Source of the DNA: Phoronis australis
Lineage: Eukaryota; Phoronida; Phoronidae
Length of the DNA stretch: 64,000 nt
Direction: 5' to 3'
NCBI GenBank assembly: GCA_002633005.1
Contig: NMRA01000222.1
Span: 463,635 to 527,634 of the forward strand
In this document: positions 1-13,100 of the stretch, one piece after another
Numbering within the stretch: position 1 is the stretch's first letter
Layout: every line of letters begins with the position of its first letter
Translations under genes and position numbers: made by a program
Notes under the pieces: model-generated
Databases searched by the model: none
The model's input: the letters and a program-made list of their open reading frames with translations, nothing else
Told to the model about the DNA's origin: nothing

Positions 1-1186
1 TCCTTTTACTATTTGTATCTAATGTACCAATTAACAGCTCCGAACGTGGTACCCCGGGTTTTTTTAGTCCTCCTGCTTTTTTGTTAGTAAAAGGTCCACA
101 TCGTCGGCAATTCGAGCCTCCCATATTAAAGGCTAGGTGCGCGCATGAAAAAGGACAACCTGGGACACATAGCATTGCCAAAAAGAGATACATGATGTAG
201 ATCTACCTGTAGTACACAAAGTGTGAAAATGATAACAGACCTTAGAAAGAATGTTTAAGGTCGCATAAATATGCTGCATAGCATGCAAATCAAACTTCAA
301 GGATATGTTTCAACTGAGTCTTAGTTTACATACCAAATTAAAATGTATGAATCGAAGTAAGCCTAGTATAAATGAGTTTAAAAGCAACTTTTACAAATGA
401 GCATTCGTCAGCCCAGACGAAAAACTACGAGCCTCTAATGCAAGTTCTTAGTCGATAAACCTTAGCAGCCAATGAAAATGATATGTTGCATCACCTGAAA
501 ACAAGAGTTCTCTCTCGCTGGTTCATTGTAACCACGCGGACTCGATTTACGCTGTTTAGTACCGGCGAAAGCAGTAAATAGGTCAGCAAGCATCGAACTA
601 AACCCCCTAAAAAATTCTGTCCGCTTCAGATAACTTGCGGTATTTTCTTCAAAAATGGGCATAAATCATAAATCACTTCTAAACTTATTTATTTCTGCAT
701 CGAATGCTGGTAAATGTTTTGTTATTAATGCACAGTGCGTTTTACAGGGTGTCCTAAATTTACCACTACAGCAGTAGTGCTCTTAAGTCTATGCAGGTTA
801 CACGCACATATCGTTTAGAACACACTGACCTATTCACTACGTTCGAAGTAACGAGCGTAAGTGTAGTCCACACGATTGCAGTAAGTCAACGCGAGAGATC
901 TGTTCCTATCTGGTGATGTTATAATTATTTCTAATTGGCTGCCCCACGATGTGTTGTTTCTACGCACGCCAGGTGAGAAAGTCAGCAAGTGCGAGAATCG
1001 CCTCACCACTTCGCGAGGCACAACCTTCACGGTTCATNTTTGCTGCAGAAATGAGCTATGAGCTGGGTTAATTTTCGTTCGATGTGCATGGTTCTTCGTC
1101 TGCGCTCACCCTTATAGGCGAACAGTTTGACGATGATACCCCTTCACAGTACAAATTAACCATAGCACCACACTCGAATTACGTAC
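1..1186. other. SLC5 intron sequence left of exon 9
   Basis: No further SLC5 exon was recognised here; the next expected exon (after the WANWQ end of exon 9) must lie beyond the window. A single N sits at 1037. Open frames in this stretch resemble nothing I know. Confidence 0.4.
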
Positions 1187-4100
1187 CTGCCAGTTAGCCC
1201 AAGGAAAGATCATACCCAGCGTGAATACCCCGAGTAATGGACCGCCTATCATACCAAATAAGGCAAGAGCCGCCTGAAGCACACCACCTAGCTGAGCAGC
1301 CACAAATGTCAAGGCGATGCAGATGACGCCGTACACTATAGCTACAAAACAAATCCAATGTGAATAAAATCTTCAAGACGACGGTTACAAAAGACAGTTG
1401 AAAGAAAGTTACGTAGCGACATAGGGAAGGGTGAGAAGACTTACCCAAAATTTTCGACACCAGAGTCGCTCTTTCTTCGCTTATGTCTGGTTTGATATAG
1501 ATTTTCACGAGATCAGTCAGAGCCACGGCTGCCAACGAATTTAGGCCAGATGAAATTGTACTAAAGAAAATAAATATTAAGTGTGTTAAACAATGTGTGG
1601 ATCATAAAAAGTTAATAAGAAAACAATTCCCGTTTTTAAGACAATACGCCTTTCTCTAATTGCAATGTTGGCCTGAAAGGCTAAGGCTGCGGCGGACCCG
1701 CAGCCTGTCCTTAAAAGGGATACGACACAGCCATCGATACCCAACGATTTCCCCCAGGTCACAATTGTTTTTTCCACAATGGCCGGCAGCCGACACTGAT
1801 TTTTAGGTCTCGTCATCGATTCTTACGGTTCGATCAGAAGCAATATTCATTTAAACTGAACTTAGCGTACCCCGACTACAGGTAGGCGAACTCTCAAGTA
1901 ATTTTTAGGTCACGTGGTCACTAAGATACGTGATTTATAGTGCATTTCCAGATCCCGAGATAATTTTCCTCAGTGTGTCGCTATACGTAAACGGTCTTCT
2001 GGCGCGCCGCATTGTCACACCATCTGGATCGACAGCAGAAAGAATGATTCGAACACTTTTTCGTTTCACCACTAAGCCATTAGTGACACATTTGTGGTAC
2101 ACGAATCTATAACCATATTGCTGCCCTGCCATCGATATTTGTCGGTCTATGGAACCAATCACATCATCAATGCCTGAATAACTGTTACGACACGCGAGTC
2201 CTAACCTTGACAACAAACGCCGAAGGTGCCTAACGCTAACAACGGTACCATAGCGATACCTGAGCATGTCTACTGTTTCTTTTTGCGGCAGCCCTAAGTT
2301 GAAATTGAAAAGATCTCTGACAGCTTCATCTCTACCCAAATTGGAATATTCTTGGTAACAGAAAACAAGGCCTATCACGAGTGACCGATTTTATAGCAGT
2401 AAGGGGCCTAATTCTATTTTGTTTTTCAGCCAGCAAAATTGGTGGTACTGCAGTTTTAAGCGGAAGGAGTATCTTTAAAATCAGCCCATTAACACCACAC
2501 ATGTAAATCTGTTCTGTCCTTTTCTCAGATTAAAACTGAAATAAACGCGCAACGTCACCTTTGGGGCCACCGTAGCATCGGTAGTCAGAACTTTCGAAGT
2601 CATGGTCATCCGTTGTCACGTCCGAAGGAAAACAATGCCAAACTTAACAAAGATTCTGCAGACTACAGAGATACAACCACGGACGCTACAAAAATGCCAC
2701 TTAAGTGCGCCACAGTTGTTGGACCGCTCCGAAAATCAACTACAGCCGTGGTTTGAACACGAATTTCCATGATGAACCTTCGAGCGGTTTGGTGGATGGA
2801 GAGACCGACGACAAACAATTAACTCTTGAAAATAAGAAATGACCATCAGGTGACACAGAACTTGTCAGATTCGTCTAAAAATGACAAGGCGTCGCCATTT
2901 CTTTAATGGACCTATTTCATGGACCAATTTGGCAAATTTCCTTAAAATCCGTCAAGGGAAACGCGAAGAACTAAAATCGCCACTAGGGGCATAGTGGTAG
3001 TCGTGACTGTCGTCAGCTTCATAGGATAACCCCTCTCAAATCTCATTAAATCTTTACAAAGGGTTTAGGAAATACAGCCGCAAAATCTGGGCGTACAGAC
3101 ATAGATGACGGCAATATGCACCCAGGTATGTATATGTGGGCGCATAGCAAGGGGAACTACGGAAGATCAGTTGCGCATTCATCGCTGGTATTTTACCCTG
3201 TTTGCCAATTTCACTGTACCAACATTGCAACTTCAAATGCAACAACGCATTACAATGGTGATCTACATGTACATAATAATTAGGATATGCGTTAGTGACT
3301 TAAACATTTGCATATGAAGAAGCTGGAAAAATGCTTGACACGTGTGTTGCATTGTGGGTAAATACCATAGAATGAGAGTGGTGCTATTTCAGGACGGACC
3401 CATTGGGCACAAAAAAGAAAAGTTTGTCAGTGCTTGTGGAAAATTGCAATAGCCACCAGGGGAATAACCGGTTGATTAAAATATTCCTTCGAGTAGAAAA
3501 ACACTTACCTTAGAGCCCCACTGAACAAACATGCGGTAAACAGCCCGGGAATGCCAGGAAGAAAGCTCAAGATCTCCATAACAAACAGAGGAAACAGCTA
3601 AAATTAGAATAGCGAGCAAAATTCTAACAAAAACAGTACCCAAATTAAAATGTTGTAAACAAGATCGACAGCAGAAATCTACTAAAGAATGCGAACGTTG
3701 TAAAATTTCTACCCGCAGAAAGGAATACATACCTACGCTACTCATTATGCGTCGTGAACTTACTGTGTATTGACAATTGTAAAAACGCACCAAGCCACAA
3801 GCCGGGGGGCACAAAAGTTGAACACAATCTTTTTATTTATATATCAGACACAGAAAGCCGAGGCATAAGCGTAAGATATGGTCAACATCAGCTTCGACAG
3901 TGCTATTTCCTCATGGCCAACAGCAACGCATTGGACAAGACAGATGGACAAAACGGATAATATGTCGACTTCCACATACATGCATTTATAAACGCATTAG
4001 GCGGTGTGGGGGCAACTGCCTCCTCAGGTTAGGGGAAAATTATGTCAAGTTCGGAATAAAAAAAGAAAAAAAAAGACAGAGCAGTATCAAGCGGGAAAAA

Positions 4101-7100
4101 ACAGCATCGCAATAGGCTACTGAAGCCGCAACGGACAGAGAAGACATAATGGATAATGTGGACTTTTCGAGTGAAACCAGCTGTGTGGATTAGGCTGTCA
4201 GACGTGACTTTTTAGGATTGTCAGCAAATTTTACATACGGCTATCGTACCTCTAAGTATTAAACGTCGTAAACAAGGATTTCTTTAATTATTTTAGATAA
4301 ACGTTTAACGCTAAAGCCTACGCAACAGACTACCAGTGTATGCATTAAAATTCACGTTTACTCGCCAAAAATTCGGAGAATATCTTGGAGGAGGTCCCCG
4401 AACCTAAGTCGAACAACTCTACACAAACGAGTTAAGGCAACACGGTCCGGAAGCTCACGGTCCAACATTTGTGTGCATTCAGTTCGGAATCGCCGAAACC
4501 GTGGTGTCATTGGGAAATACGGATTCAAAAAAAACTTGCCTTAGTTAAGAGACAGCACTCAGCATGTCATTGCTTTCTGATTTACATGTTAATGCGACTA
4601 CACAAAAAGACTGAAACTCGTGATTCGTGAATAATTTTTCCAGTTATAAATAAATCTCGTAAGAAATTTAAGTTTCAAAGAATTTGATACAGGTTGAAAT
4701 TCGGCAACATCTATATAACGATTTTGTGAATGTAAACTATCCACTGCCAAACAGGATGTCGTAAGAGGGGGGGGGGACAACGCTTGTGGAAGGCAAAACC
4801 CTCGTGTAATACCTAAAATTGGGGCAGTAGTGTCCAGATCCAGGAGTCCTCCAAATCCGCCTATGGGTAATGCATAAAGTCCCAGAGCATTTTCAATCAA
4901 GTGTACGAAAAAAGCAAAGCAAAGATAGGCCTAATCATACACGGATAGACAAATGAATAATAGACGCCTATAAGTGATCTTTTGAGATGGCCAGCAATTC
5001 AGGCACAAAGAAACAATTTACTAGCAAGAAATCCAACTGAAAATTAAATCTCGTACTCAAGCATTTCAGTGACCACTTTCAATTTCATACCTGGTCCTTT
5101 GACAATATCTCCTGATTGAGTATTGGATCGCAGTCCTTATAGTTGGCGTAGATGACCAGTCCACACAAAGCACACAGTAGAGCGAGTAGGCCCAGACCTG
5201 GGAGGTTTATCCACATAGCACTGTAAAGAGAGTTCTTTGATGGTGCGAAAGATAGCTTTGTACACACAAATTGGTAGCTTCGATTCTTTACTCTAAAGGG
5301 AGAAATCGTGCCTCGAACTGCAGTTCGGATATCTCAGAGCATCGCTGCCCATCCTCTCCCACCCTTCCGCCGCCACCAGTTTCACCTTCTTTTATACCAG
5401 CAGAATTTGTTTTTCACAATTTTCGTGCCCGAATATGAAAGACAATAGGCTCCCTCGCCCACTAAGCATATGACAATACCGGTCGCCAAAAATTGACCCA
5501 AGACCTAAATGCCAATTAATGCAGTTGAGGTCACGTATCGTAACCGGAGAATCACCAGTCTACTCGTGCTGCCGCAAAAACATAGCAAGCGGAACGTTGT
5601 CTTCCGAAGATACGATTTTGAACAGACTCGCTTTAATCAGCAATCGAATGAAACAAACTGAGAATAAATTTGAGCATTACGTGACGAATATCATCGAGAT
5701 ATAGTCTACTCACATTTGAGCTTGTCTCAGTTTTGGCACTGACAGCGCCCTCTGCACCTGCGCCTGGTTGACTCCGTAAATGGCCGTCCACGTGAAAATG
5801 CCTCCAACTGCGAGAGACCAGAACGTATGTCGCACGGCTGGATTGGGATCAAACATCATGGTCACGCTAAAAAAAGACACTACACGTAACGAAAGTCAAA
5901 TGTAACAAACAATGTTGACGAAATTGATGGCGGCGACGATTGTAGGAGGTGATGTTGATGACGATTTTGACTATAAGAACACTGAAATGAACGATGACAA
6001 TAGTTGGCATTGATAAAGAAATTAGGCCTATGAGTAAAAAGGTAAATGTATCACATCGATTGAATCATGTATCGTCAAAGTTCCAAAAAGGCACACCATT
6101 TAAACTTCGCGTAAGATAAATGACTAAAGATAAGATTTTCGAAGTACAGCGAATTCCTACTTGTAGAAGTCGATCCTGCCGCTGTTAGTAGCAATCTCCC
6201 AAACTCTGCCAAAGCCCCCCTCCTCAATACTGCCCTGTATAAGAACAGCCAGGATACCAGCAAACATACAGAAGATCTGGAACACGTCCGTCCACATCAC
6301 CGCTTTCATGCCACCCTGTAAGAGTATTGAGTTTTAAAGGACGCATTACAAAAAGTCAATATACCCCGTCAAATAATTCAAATAAATGACACTTGNCTAC
6401 AAGAACACTGAAATTAACGATGACAATGGTCGATGAATGGTTGGCATTGATAAAGAAATTAGGACTATGAGTAAAAAGGTAAATGTATCACATCGAGTGA
6501 ATCATGTATCGTCAACGTTCCAAAAAGGCACACCATTTAAACTTCGCGTAAGATAAATGACTAAAGATAAGATTTTCGAAGTACAGCGAATTCCTACTTG
6601 TAGAAGTCGATCCTGCCGCTGTTAGTAGCAATCTCCCAAACTCTGCCAAAGCCCCCCTCCTCAATACTGCCCTGTATAAGAACAGCCAGGATACCAGCAA
6701 ACATACAGAAGATCTGGAACACGTCCGTCCACATCACCGCTTTCATGCCACCCTGTAAGAGTATTGAGTTTTAAAGGACGCATTACAAAAAGTCAATATA
6801 CCCCGTCAAATAATTCAAATAAATGACACTTGGCTATTTGGACAATCAGCTTCTTGGTCTGAAGTGTTGGCGTTTCCTCAAAGCGTCATTGAAATTAGCA
6901 ACATCTCCGAATGGAAATCAAAAATACTTTCCGATATCAAAAACAACACTGGTTTAATGAGCATGGGTATCAAATTCAATTGCGCGACATCTGGTGGGTA
7001 TCAAATTCAATTGCGCGACATCTGGTGTCAACAAACCGAGCTCTACTTAACTTGATTTTGGAGGCAAGGCGTAAGGCAAGACATTTGTTCAAGGTCAGGT

Positions 7101-10100
7101 GCATTTCTTTTCTCAATGGGTACACTTGACAGAGTTCCCTGTTCCGCTAGGTCAACTGTTTACGACATCTTATTGGTACTCGAGGACGACCCGGCGCCGC
7201 GTACCGACCAAGTCAATCACTGATTGACTTGGTCGGTACGCCTATCTACATAGGCCATCGATGAAGACTGAAAATTGTTTCGAACGAGCTTGCTCCTCAA
7301 TAGGAAATATAAAAGGAACACTTCTAACCAACCAGGAAAAACTTGGGGCAAGTTTTATAATGATTCGTGGCCTCATTCAAAGGTCTGTGATCGGCTGACA
7401 ATGCATGTCGTCAATGACATGTGGTTTGTGACAGTGGCCTTTAAGCGGCAATAAACCCGCTTTCCCGTCCAAGACCAGGCGAAATTAAACTACTTATTTC
7501 AGTCACAGGTGACTGAGAAATGATTTCTTAGCTTCCAAGGAACTGACAGTTCGCTATTTCTTGAGACCATGCATGCGCGACGCCATGACAAGCCAACTTG
7601 TACAGTGCCTGGCGTGAGTTCAGTAACGATAGGACCTATGCTAAGACCTAGATAAAATCTAGCCAAAGTCATGTGTTATCACTTAAAATACACGGCAATA
7701 TCTCACGTTATCTCGCAAGTCTTGCTTTTTAGCGAGGTCCCAGCGTTACTGAATGGAGGCTGGTCTCCGGCAAGCAATTACGAACTGTCAGTTCTTCTGC
7801 AGCTCTGAAATCGCCTTTAGTTTAACTAAGGAATAATGTGAAACCACTTTTTTACTTTAAAGGGTTTAAATGAGAACTTGTTTTCGTGATAGACGGCGGG
7901 TCCATAGTCACTTTAAGCAAGAACACAAACTTAGCGTTTGTCGCGCAACGACGGCGGTGTTGCTGTTCAGGGTTTTTTTCTGAGATACCATGACGGCGGC
8001 TATGAATTCACAAACCGAAACACCTTTTGTGTACAATGAGTTATTAGCTTTAGTTACAGCGCAACTTCTATGAAGTTCATGCTTACGGTTGTGATATTGA
8101 CCTGGGCAAATTTATATGTGTTTGTTTTCAAACTGATAAGAAAAGCGAGTTTTCGCGACGGCGTTAAACATTTCTGATAAAATGTCCTTGACGATAAGTT
8201 AAATTCGCCGGCTACAAATCGTACACAGATGGAGCTTGTTGTGCACTCAGCATTCGTGTGAAATGGCAATCCAAAAAAGCTTTACTAAATTTTCAACGCC
8301 ACGATGGAAAATATGTTGTCACTTTCACACGAATATTACGGTGTTTTCACGAACTGTAATATACTTGTACGCACATCAATACGTGCAAGACATTGCAGTC
8401 AAATTATCCGTTAATCCGATAGCCGGCGGGACTTCCGATTTAAACAGAAACGGAAAGATTCCACGTCAAAGCAAACACGTAGTGTTTAAGAATTAATGCC
8501 ATAACTCGTGTGCAAGCGCCACTGTTTACTGAAGTGTTACCCAGAACCATTGTCGAGTATGAAATGATCGGAATTACAAACCATACTGAAATGCTGGAAA
8601 ATGGTATAATTAGCCGCTGGCTTGTTATTGGCTATCCAGTGCACCAGCGTGAATGGCGAAATGCGCGCGGTTTTGTTTTTTCCATCGGGTAGACATATTT
8701 TGTCGTTTGTGCTCCAGATTTTGGAGTTATTTTAAGACATTTTCGCTATGATGAGGCGCTGTGTTCTAGGTGGATGTGTTAACAAGAATTTCAATCACAC
8801 TATGGCATTCTCTGTCTTTTCACGGGATAAAGTCATCGCTATGAAATAGCTCAAGTTTGTGAGTGATGCAATTGAGACCTGGAATAAATCAGTCGAAGAC
8901 TTGCCATGCTTGTTAATTCCTTGGCTTGTATCGATAACTTCGTGTAGTGTTGCTTTGACGACAGTTTTGTAGCCTTGCCGAGACCACCCGACCAGGGAAT
9001 CTAGCCAGTGACCTCTAATAGAACCGGCAAGCCTCCTGATCATTCGGATAACTTACAAATAATGCTAGTTAGCGAGTGGCTGACGGAGGCTCACTTTATG
9101 CTTTACCGGAAGCACCAATGCCGTTATTTTTCGGTTATAGTCTGTCTTATTCGACATTGAAGATTATGAATGGGTATAACAGTTTATAGGAGTCTTATCA
9201 GTAGGCTAACATGTCGAAAGTATCAATGAAAACGATCTCGAGTAACACTTAAACTGCTACACGTACATCGCATTTCCCGACCGGCGACTAACAATGCTTC
9301 TTACCGGTTGGGATTATACAATAGGCCACTTACCACGGTGATAACCGTTGCCTGTCCGTGGCAACATTCTTTCTTGCCCATTTCAGCCATTGCGGATTAT
9401 AAAAACTAAGCCCGTTATTGAAAATCGAGTTTTTTTTCATTTTTGAACGAAAAAAATAGGTTAACTACAACAGAAGAAAAGAGCAATAACGCGCACTGTA
9501 ACTGCTGTCCCTTTGTTGACATGCCTCAGCCTTTAAAGCAGGCAACCTGCCTGATCAACGCAGTGGGGGTAATATTGGGACCTGTACACCACCGCTTGTC
9601 GTAATGATCTACCCCAAAGAATGCAGTGAATGAGGGAGCGCATTTTACTGTCGAGTCCTCATAGAGCGCTACTGCAATGAACCAATTTTGTGTTTTGTTC
9701 GTTTTTTCTTAACTGACATTGCTTTTAAGTAGGAGTAAACGGGCCAAAATACATGACAAAGTTTCTGTGTTCATATGTATTTTTTATATGAAATGACTTA
9801 AAACTTTTCTTTCTTTGTGAACATAGTGAAGAAAACGTGACAACCGTCCATAATGATTGATGGGTGTTCTGCTAGGCAAAACAGTGAGTACTGTTCTGTG
9901 CCCTAATATCGGTTTTACATAAGAGCAAAAATCCCAATTCGTTTTTCAGCCAAAACAAGCCGAATTACAACTTTAACATAACCAGCGGCTGATCGCATTT
10001 AAAAATAGATCCCGCCAATGACTGCCTTCAATACCAACTTACCAGAGCTGTGTAGAAGGTGCAAACGAGGCCGACGGACATGACTGATATCCAAACGTTC

Positions 10101-13100
10101 AGTCCAGTCACTGCATTCAAGGCCAGGGCGGGAGCGTACAACACAATAGACATATACAGGATCTAAAATGAAATGCCTTCGTAAAAGTTAGGTATTCAGA
10201 GTTCAAAGTTGATGTACACAAAACCACGAGCGAGGTCTCCACAGGACTGGAAAATGCGCTACCTTTTCGTAAAATGTGGCGACCGGTATCAGTAGAATAG
10301 AATGAAATGCACACATGGTTGGTGTATGTGTACTTCAGCGTTTATAAAAACAATACTTTTGGCATGTTTTATCTACCCAGCAACAAAAACTGGTTTCTGT
10401 ACTTTAAACTTTGGGCATGGGGAAGAGCTTCAACAATTTTGTGAACTTTGCACTAGCTACAAAAAATACACTGGAGTGTCACAAAAGCGCAAACTGTGGG
10501 ATTACGGACTGCTTGAACTTGAACATGAGTAAAATAACAAGAGCAACGCGGGGCGTTGAAATGCGCCCACGATAGCACCGCAAAGGGTGTGCTTCTATGA
10601 GTGTTTTTAGTATCATGAAAATGGCCATTAGATGGCGCAGAATGCGTCAAACCCATTCACATCGAGAAGGTGGCGTCGTCTCTGTAAAACACAATTATTT
10701 TTCCAAATTTCATGAAAATAAACCAAGGAACTCCTAAGATATAGAGGCAAACGTAAAAACAATTGACACTAGATGGCACAGATATAGCCTGATTCATCTG
10801 AAACTCATCGTCATCTGTTGCCATCTCTATAGAAGTCCATCTGCCTAATGATTAAGGAGATACTGCAGTAAATGCAAAAAACAAAATTGCCCTTAAGGGG
10901 CGCCAGAATAGTCAAAAACATCCGAAAATCAATATCAGCCAGGTTCTTCGCATCAGGAACACAACCGTCAATTTGCATAGTCGTCCTTTTCAGTGGTTTG
11001 GCTTATACAGAGGCAGACGTCAACAACATACATGTAAGGGAAATTTTAAATGGCCACCAGGTGGCGTAAAAAGCATCAAATCTGTCCGAAAGTGGGAAGG
11101 CGTTGTCGTCTCCTTAATAGAAACCTATAAAACATGAAAACACATTCAATCTACCCTATGATACAGAGGTAAATGTAAAAAAAACATTTTGCTACTAGGG
11201 GTATCAGTGGATTTATTTGGATTAGTCCGACATTTGTTGCAGTTTGTCGTCGGCTCCATACGAACACATCTTTCCAATTGCCACTAGGGGACACAATGAT
11301 ATCTGGGTCAGTTCGACACTCGTTACTGTCAGACGGCTCCATAGGAATACATCTTTCAAATTTCACAAAGCTCCTTTAAGGATTAAGGAGAGATTCGGCC
11401 TCAGACGCCAAAAAANNNNNNNNNNNNNNNNNNNNNNNNNNNNNNNNNNNNNNNNNNNNNNNNNAAAACAAAATCGCCACTAGGGGCGACAAAGTAGTCG
11501 GACCCGTCCGAAAGTTAGCGTCAATCGTGGCCTTCTCATCAGGTACACATCTGTAAATTTTTATAATGATCTTTTGAGCGGTATGGCAGATAGTGAGGCG
11601 GACGCCAGAGAACGGACGCAAAAATAATAAAAAAACACGGTGGCGTTCAAATTCGTTGAATCCGTCCGAAAATGAAATGGTATCATTGCCTGCGTAATAA
11701 AAAAACCTATTTGCCAATTGAAATTTCGTGAAAACCCGTCAAGGAACTCCGAAGATACAGAGGCAAACGTAAAACATAAAATTGCCACTAGGGGGCACAG
11801 CGGTATTCGGGTCGATGCTAAACTCGTCTTCGTCTGTCGTCAGCCACATAGAAAGACACCTGCCATATTTCAACAAGATCCTGCTGTCGTCTCCTTAATA
11901 GAATAGCCACGTATCATGAAATTCATATCAAGAAACTCGGAAGCCACGGAGGTAAATTTGTCAGATCCGTCCAAAAGTCGTCGTCAACCGTTATTATAAT
12001 CGTAGAAAAAAATGGCCAAATTTTGCGAGCATCCTGCTAGGGGTTAATCGATAAATTTAAGTACAAAAATTCCAGTAAGGACGCCTCAGCAGTCGGTCCC
12101 ATCCGAAAAACAAAGCCAGTCGTGGTCTTCTTAATGATCCTTGGAACGGTTTGGAGACGGACACTAAAACTGACTCGTAAATAATATATAAAAATGTTCT
12201 CTACGTGGCCGTCGAATCCGTCCAAAAATGGACAGCGTCTCTAAAAACCTATTTACCTAACTTGATGAAAAGATGACGAGGAACTAGGAAGATACTAAGT
12301 AAATCGTCCCCCACTACGACAACAGAAAAGAAGACGTTTATTTTGGATTGCACAGCTACGGGTTAAATGCGTCCACGTAGCATGAAATATGTCAGTCCAG
12401 ACATACGAATGATACCATTGGTCATCAAAACCTCCCCTTAAAAGTCAAATAAATTGTTAATGGAACGGGACGCATATAAGAATGAGCCACGTTTATCTTC
12501 TACCACACTACATATAGGTGACCCAGGTACATGTAAAATCAAATAGGCAGGCACAACATGTTGAGCTCCACAAGGCATCCGACGCTTGATCTACTAACTA
12601 CGCGTCCAACTTATTTACTATTCATCAAAAACTATGTTCTTGACTACTTCAAAGAGATCAGATTCCAACAAGTCACATACTCACTTCGGACTAAAACGAT
12701 TACATCTTCCTTATGCGACGTCACAAAATGAACGCGAGTCCAGCGACAAACAAAGTAAAATGTTAATTTCTGACAACTGCTTTACAGTTCTTGAACAATC
12801 TGTTTCTCATGCGATAAACAGGATCAACTGTTTTTGTTTTCTGCGAAAAAATCTGACGTTATAATTGTGCTCACTCCGTGTTATGACAATGCATACGCGG
12901 GAAGCGCAGTGAATAACACAAGAAAGTTCTGTAAGATTTTAAAATGATGAATTTTCCAAATTTTAGATCACAATAGGGCAATTTAACAGAGAGTCAGAGT
13001 CACCTAAAACAACCGAAAATGCGCAATTGCCACTTTATCGCAATGCAACACAAACATCGTAGGCAAGATCAAATAATAGAATATCAAACACGTTCTTACC

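Noticed and set aside
7199-7241. microRNA hairpin
   Set aside because: A perfect 21-bp stem with a one-base loop is not a plausible microRNA precursor.
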